Origin: Polynucleobacter meluiroseus
Lineage (GTDB): Bacteria > Verrucomicrobiota > Verrucomicrobiia > Opitutales > UBA953
Direction of reading: 5' to 3'
Assembly (NCBI GenBank): GCA_943323725.2
Contig: CALPIW020000006.1
Location: 1 to 17,655 of the forward strand
DNA: 17,655 bases
The number at the start of each line of letters is the position of its first letter. Within the stretch, counting starts at the first letter, position 1. The notes beneath the pieces are model-generated. The model saw only the letters and a list, made by a program, of their open reading frames with translations, was not told where the DNA came from and searched no databases. Positions 14,179 through 17,655 of this stretch are shown here, in pieces. Position numbers and translations under genes: made by a program.

Positions 14179-15401
14179 ACGAAACCCCATCCGCCTCCCG
14201 CACGGCCTGGCTGGTCGTCGCGCTACTGATTCCAGTCGCGTTGCTCAACTACCTCGACCGTCAGATGCTCGCGACGATGAAGTCGTCCATGCTCGGCGAC
14301 CTGCCGGATATCCAGACCAAGGCGCAATGGGGCCTGGTCCTTGGTTCATTCAAATGGGTCTATGCGATCTTCAGCCCGATCGGCGGCTACCTCGCGGACC
14401 GGGTCAGCCGACGTCACGTCATCTGCTTCAGCCTCTTCGCGTGGTCCGCGGTCACCTGGGCCACCGGTCAGGTGAATGACTACGACCAACTGCTATGGAC
14501 GCGTGCCATCATGGGCGTCAGCGAAGCCTTCTACATCCCGGCCGCGCTCGCGCTCATCGCCGACTACCACCTCGGACCTACGCGTTCACGGGCGATCGGG
14601 CTCCACCAGATGGGCATCTACGTCGGCGTGATCATCGGCGGCTTCGCCGGCTACGCCGCGGATGAGCCGACCATCGGCTGGCGCGGCGCCTTCGCGTGGT
14701 GCGGCCTGCTCGGCATCGCCTATTCCGTCCCGCTCTTCCTCTTCCTGCGGAATCGCCCGGCGACCAACGAAACCGTCGCCCGGACGGACGCAGGCTCGAC
14801 CGTCCGCGCGCTCCTCGGAAATCCCAGCTTCCTGCTGCTGGTGGTTTACTTCACCCTGCCCGCGATGGCGGCATGGGTCGTGCGCGACTGGATGCCTGAC
14901 ATCCTCCGCGAGCGCTTCCAGTTGGGTCAGGGCAAGGCGGGCGTCTCCGCGGTCCTTTATTGGCAGCTCGCCGCCATCGTCGGTGCGGTGCTCGGCGGCT
15001 GGCTAGCCGACCGCTGGATGCGGACGAATATCCGCGGACGCATCTTTGTCAGCGCGATCGGCACGTTCCTGCTCCTCCCCGCCCTCTTCGGCGTAGGTAA
15101 CGCGCCCACCCTGCTCGTGGCCGTGCTCTTCCTCATCGTCTTCGGGCTCGGCTGGGGCTTCTTCGACTGCAATAGCATGCCCATCCTCTGCCAGCTCGTC
15201 GGGCCACAGCATCGGGCCACGGGCTATGGCCTGATGAACCTCGTGAGCATCAGCTGCGGCGGCTTCGCCGATTGGATCTTCGGCGCCCTCCGCGACCGTC
15301 AGATGCCCCTGAACGCCATCTTCGGGGTCTTCGCCGGCATCGCCTTACTTTCCATCTTCGTCGCACTCTGCATCCGCCCGCGCGAAAGCACCTCCTCCTG
15401 A
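14175..15401 (+). CDS. MFS transporter, putative sialic-acid importer
   Basis: 408 residues with about twelve membrane helices in two halves. LLNYLDRQMLATM in helix 1 and motif A GGYLADRVSRRHV (about 70-82) are typical of anion:cation symporter-type MFS proteins for hexuronates and related acid sugars. A second motif-A-like GGWLADRW opens the C-terminal half (about 275). The ATG at 14175 overlaps the kelch gene stop; a GTG eight codons upstream is open but unlikely. The lyase gene starts two bases after its stop. Given its position between a NanM-like protein and a lyase of the NanA type, import of N-acetylneuraminate is the best guess. It would fill the role of NanT, but the motifs do not identify the substrate. 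Confidence 0.88.
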   Translation: MNETPSASRTAWLVVALLIPVALLNYLDRQMLATMKSSMLGDLPDIQTKAQWGLVLGSFKWVYAIFSPIGGYLADRVSRRHVICFSLFAWSAVTWATGQVNDYDQLLWTRAIMGVSEAFYIPAALALIADYHLGPTRSRAIGLHQMGIYVGVIIGGFAGYAADEPTIGWRGAFAWCGLLGIAYSVPLFLFLRNRPATNETVARTDAGSTVRALLGNPSFLLLVVYFTLPAMAAWVVRDWMPDILRERFQLGQGKAGVSAVLYWQLAAIVGAVLGGWLADRWMRTNIRGRIFVSAIGTFLLLPALFGVGNAPTLLVAVLFLIVFGLGWGFFDCNSMPILCQLVGPQHRATGYGLMNLVSISCGGFADWIFGALRDRQMPLNAIFGVFAGIALLSIFVALCIRPRESTSS

Positions 15402-15403
15402 CC

Positions 15404-16321
15404 ATGTCCGCCTTCAAATTCACCGGCCTTTGCACGGCCACCCACACGCCCTTCCACCCCGACGGCTCGCTCAACCTCGCCGTCGTCGAACGGCAGGCGG
15501 CCTTTCTGCGCAGCCACGGGATCACGTCCGTCTTCATCGGCGGCACGACCGGCGAAAGCAGTTCGCTGACCGCGGCCGAGCGCGCGGAACTGAACGACCG
15601 CTGGGCCGTGGTGGGGCCGGCGACGGGCATCGACGTCGTCGTGCACGTCGGCGCCAACTGCCTCACCGAGGCGGCCCAGCTCGCCGCGCACGCCGAAAAG
15701 AATCAGGCCAAGGCCGTGTCGATGATCGCGCCTTCCTATTTCAAGCCGCGCACGCTGAACGACCTCGTCGCCAGCTGCGCGATGGTGGCGAAAGCCGCCG
15801 CGCGCACGCCTTTCTATTATTACGACATCCCCGGCATGACCGGCATCGGCGGCTTCCCGGTCGACGAGTTCCTCAAGGCGGCTTCGCCGATCATCCCGAA
15901 TCTCGCCGGCGTGAAGTATTCCCATCCGGACCTGGAAGCGATGCGCCGGGCGCAGGCGCTCGAGGGCGGCCGCTTCGACCTTCCCTACGGCATCGACGAA
16001 CGCTTCCTCGCCGCCCTGCGTGCCGGCGCCACGGCCGGCGTCGGTAGCACCTATAACTTCAATCCAGGCCCGCTGCTGCGGGCCATCGCCGCCCATGGCA
16101 AGGGTGACGCCGTCCAAGCCGAAGCCGAACAGGCGAAGGTCCAACCGGTCGTCGATATCCTGGCCAAGCGAGGCTACATGGGAGCCGCCAAGGCGCTCAT
16201 GGGACACCTCGGCGTACCGCTCGGGCCCGCCCGCCTGCCCAACGGCAACCCTGACGCCGCCGAGACCAAGCAGATGCTCGGTGAACTGGAAGCCATCGGC
16301 TTCTTCAGCTGGAATTTCTGA
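15404..16321 (+). CDS. nanA: N-acetylneuraminate lyase-type aldolase (DapA/NanA superfamily)
   Basis: 305 residues, a class I aldolase barrel. It would split N-acetylneuraminate into N-acetylmannosamine and pyruvate. The substrate-carboxylate motif GGTTGES is at 46-52. Tyr140 in PFYYYDIPGMTG and Schiff-base Lys171 in LAGVKYSHPDLEAM are in place. The region GIDERFLAALRAGATAGVGSTYNFNPG (in part) carries the GSTYN element that separates sialate lyases from dihydrodipicolinate synthases. The FYYYDIP and GVKYS forms are closer in my memory to animal NPL (FYYYHIPALTG, GLKFS) than to E. coli NanA. It follows the MFS stop by two bases and precedes the sialidase by two. The frame is open upstream to 15272, but that extension only overlaps the transporter. 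Confidence 0.92.
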   Translation: MSAFKFTGLCTATHTPFHPDGSLNLAVVERQAAFLRSHGITSVFIGGTTGESSSLTAAERAELNDRWAVVGPATGIDVVVHVGANCLTEAAQLAAHAEKNQAKAVSMIAPSYFKPRTLNDLVASCAMVAKAAARTPFYYYDIPGMTGIGGFPVDEFLKAASPIIPNLAGVKYSHPDLEAMRRAQALEGGRFDLPYGIDERFLAALRAGATAGVGSTYNFNPGPLLRAIAAHGKGDAVQAEAEQAKVQPVVDILAKRGYMGAAKALMGHLGVPLGPARLPNGNPDAAETKQMLGELEAIGFFSWNF

Positions 16322-16323
16322 AC

Positions 16324-17418
16324 ATGCGCGTCGCCTGGCTCCTTGGCCTAGCCTGCGCCGCCTCCTTCGCCGCCGACGGGACGGATATCCCCGTGTTCGA
16401 AGCGAAGAAGAACCTGAGCCACGCCTCGGTGCGGATCCCGGCGCTCCTGCGCACCACGAAAGGGACGCTCATCGCCGTCGCCGAAGGCCGGGACAAAGGC
16501 GCCGATCAGGCTGGGAATGACTTGGTCGTCTCGATTTCGAGGGACGAAGGCGCGAGCTGGACGAAGCCCGTCGTGGCCTACGAACAGGGCAAGGACAGCT
16601 GCAACAACCCTTGCCTCGTCGAAGACACGCTCATGGGGCGCGTCTTCCTCTTCTTCCAGACCTTCCCCGCAGGCAGCCGCGAATTCGGCGGACTTCCGGC
16701 CGGATCGGCCGATCCGGCCGGGACGCGGATCATGAAGATCGCCTCGGACGACGACGGCGCCACCTGGTCCCGACCGTCCGATGTGACGAAAGAAATCAAA
16801 CCGGACGACGCGGTGACCACCGCCTCCGGGCCTGGGATTGGGATTAAAATGAGATCCGCGACGCACGCCGGGCGTCTCGTGATTCCCTTTAACTCCCAAG
16901 ATAAAAAGAAGAATTTCGTGAACTGGATCGCCTTCAGCGATGACGGCGGCCGCTCCTGGCATCGCGGTGGCAACGTGCCGCAGACGGACGGACGCCAGCT
17001 CAACGAAGTCCAAGTCGCCGAAGCGCGCGACGGGACGCTCTACCTGAACTCGCGTCGCTGGAAGGGCGATGCCTTCCGTAAGGTCTCGTGGTCCAAGGAC
17101 GGTGGCCAGACGTGGAGTGCGGCCATCGAGGAGACCGCCATGCCCGACCCCACCTGCCAAGCCTCCTTGCTCCGGGTCGACCGCGGGGCCGAAACCCATT
17201 TCTACTTCCTCAATCCGGCGGGCAAAGGCCGTAAGGATGGCACCCTCCGGCTCTCCACTGATGGCGGCCAGACCTGGCCGGCGAGCCGCCTAGTCTTCCC
17301 GGGACCGTTTGCTTACAGCTCCATCGCAGCCCTGGCCGATGGCCGCATCGGCGTGCTCTACGAACCCGCGGGCGACACGGTGATCAAGTTCCGCGCCGTC
17401 GATCCGCCGGGGCGCTGA
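16324..17418 (+). CDS. Exported exo-alpha-sialidase (GH33-type, BNR repeats)
   Basis: 364 residues with a signal peptide at 1-17 (MRVAWLLGLACAASFAA). It would release terminal sialic acids from glycans outside the cytoplasm. Arg37 in the RIPALL motif is the first carboxylate-binding arginine. The acid/base Asp is likely Asp61 in EGRDKGADQAGNDLV. Five Asp boxes (S-x-D-x-G-x-[TS]-W) start at 72, 141, 205, 257 and 311. Glu228 or Glu233 in LNEVQVAEARDGTLYLNSR pairs with the nucleophile Tyr331 in AYSSIAALADGRIGVLYE. The whole active-site set is present. It lies two bases after the lyase gene and closes the cluster. The stretch around 16840-16920 is less GC-rich than its surroundings but stays in frame. 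It faces a convergent gene three bases away. Confidence 0.93.
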   Translation: MRVAWLLGLACAASFAADGTDIPVFEAKKNLSHASVRIPALLRTTKGTLIAVAEGRDKGADQAGNDLVVSISRDEGASWTKPVVAYEQGKDSCNNPCLVEDTLMGRVFLFFQTFPAGSREFGGLPAGSADPAGTRIMKIASDDDGATWSRPSDVTKEIKPDDAVTTASGPGIGIKMRSATHAGRLVIPFNSQDKKKNFVNWIAFSDDGGRSWHRGGNVPQTDGRQLNEVQVAEARDGTLYLNSRRWKGDAFRKVSWSKDGGQTWSAAIEETAMPDPTCQASLLRVDRGAETHFYFLNPAGKGRKDGTLRLSTDGGQTWPASRLVFPGPFAYSSIAALADGRIGVLYEPAGDTVIKFRAVDPPGR

Positions 17419-17421
17419 GCC

Positions 17422-17655
17422 TCAGGGATTCGGAATGAACGGAGCAGCCGAACCGGCGTCAGCGGTCGGCGCGTCGCCGTAATAATGTCGGATGAGCCCA
17501 GCCAGGTGCTCTTTGATGTCGACCGGCAGGAACGCCCCGAAGTGGATCTCCTTGCCCTGCGAGGCCACGACGACCGACTCGACTGGCTTCTTGTTCTCGC
17601 GCGACCCCCGGAAGGCCAAAGTGACTTTCACGGCTTCCCCGGCGGGCAAGGTCGA
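17422..17655 (-). CDS. Unidentified protein, C-terminal part only
   Basis: An open frame runs from the window edge to a stop at 17424-17422, giving the last 77 residues of a minus-strand gene. It contains VTLAFRGSRENKKPVESVVV, then HFGAFLPVDIKEHLAGLIRHYYGDAP and a Pro/Ala-rich tail. A TTG at 17649 could in theory start it, but the frame continues to the edge and codon bias is normal, so truncation is more likely. I do not recognise the family. It converges with the sialidase gene. Confidence 0.6.
   Translation of the reverse strand, partial: STLPAGEAVKVTLAFRGSRENKKPVESVVVASQGKEIHFGAFLPVDIKEHLAGLIRHYYGDAPTADAGSAAPFIPNP

Noticed and set aside
13105..14190. 361-codon minus-strand frame opposite the exported kelch gene
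   Set aside because: The plus strand has a signal peptide, kelch blades and stop/start coupling to the transporter; the minus frame is a shadow.
15272..15403. N-terminal extension of the lyase into the transporter gene
   Set aside because: The extra residues are Arg/His/Pro-rich shadow sequence, and the ATG at 15404 gives the standard lyase length and N-terminus.

Overview
The window is GC-rich bacterial chromosome with strong G/C third-position bias and densely packed genes. Several proteins look like those of Verrucomicrobiota, probably Opitutae: paired Amt transporters with a long exported N-terminus, a 39-residue basic protein beginning MGQQSNKVIK, a bacterial OGG1-type glycosylase and NanM-like kelch proteins. 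This placement is an inference from recall and was not tested by phylogeny. I see no phage, insertion sequence, CRISPR array or rRNA.

Layout. (1) 1-2552: two tandem ammonium transporter genes; the first is cut by the window edge. The second is preceded by an excellent sigma-54 (-24/-12) element and followed by a strong intrinsic terminator. (2) 2637-4980: a MerR-like DNA-binding protein gene and a von Willebrand factor A (vWA) protein gene, separated by an AT-rich spacer with 11-bp-phased direct repeats and closed by a strong terminator. (3) 5025-10229: a compact operon of a large AsmA-like envelope protein, a FecCD-type ABC permease and its ATPase, with overlapping stops and starts and no substrate-binding protein gene. 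(4) 11899 down to 10186, minus strand: tRNA-Asn(GTT), the 39-residue basic protein, a putative lipoprotein and an OGG1-type 8-oxoguanine glycosylase. The glycosylase 3' end overlaps the ABC ATPase 3' end by 44 bp. (5) 12102-17418, plus strand: a probable sialic-acid utilisation cluster with a cytoplasmic kelch NanM-like protein, an exported kelch NanM-like protein, an MFS transporter, an N-acetylneuraminate lyase-type aldolase and an exported GH33-type sialidase. (6) 17422-17655, minus strand: the C-terminal end of an unidentified gene.

How the genes could work together. In region 5, the exported sialidase would release sialic acid from glycoconjugates. The exported kelch protein would speed anomer interconversion, the MFS protein would import the sugar, and the lyase would split it into N-acetylmannosamine and pyruvate. 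The steps after that (ManNAc kinase/epimerase or a 2-epimerase, NagA, NagB) are not in the window. Region 1 points to nitrogen-starvation control of ammonium uptake through sigma-54. Region 2 looks like a regulator with its target gene, of unknown function.

No stretch above about 300 bases lacks a gene. The longest non-coding stretch is 11900-12101, which holds candidate promoters for the divergent tRNA and sialic-acid units and nothing else I recognise.
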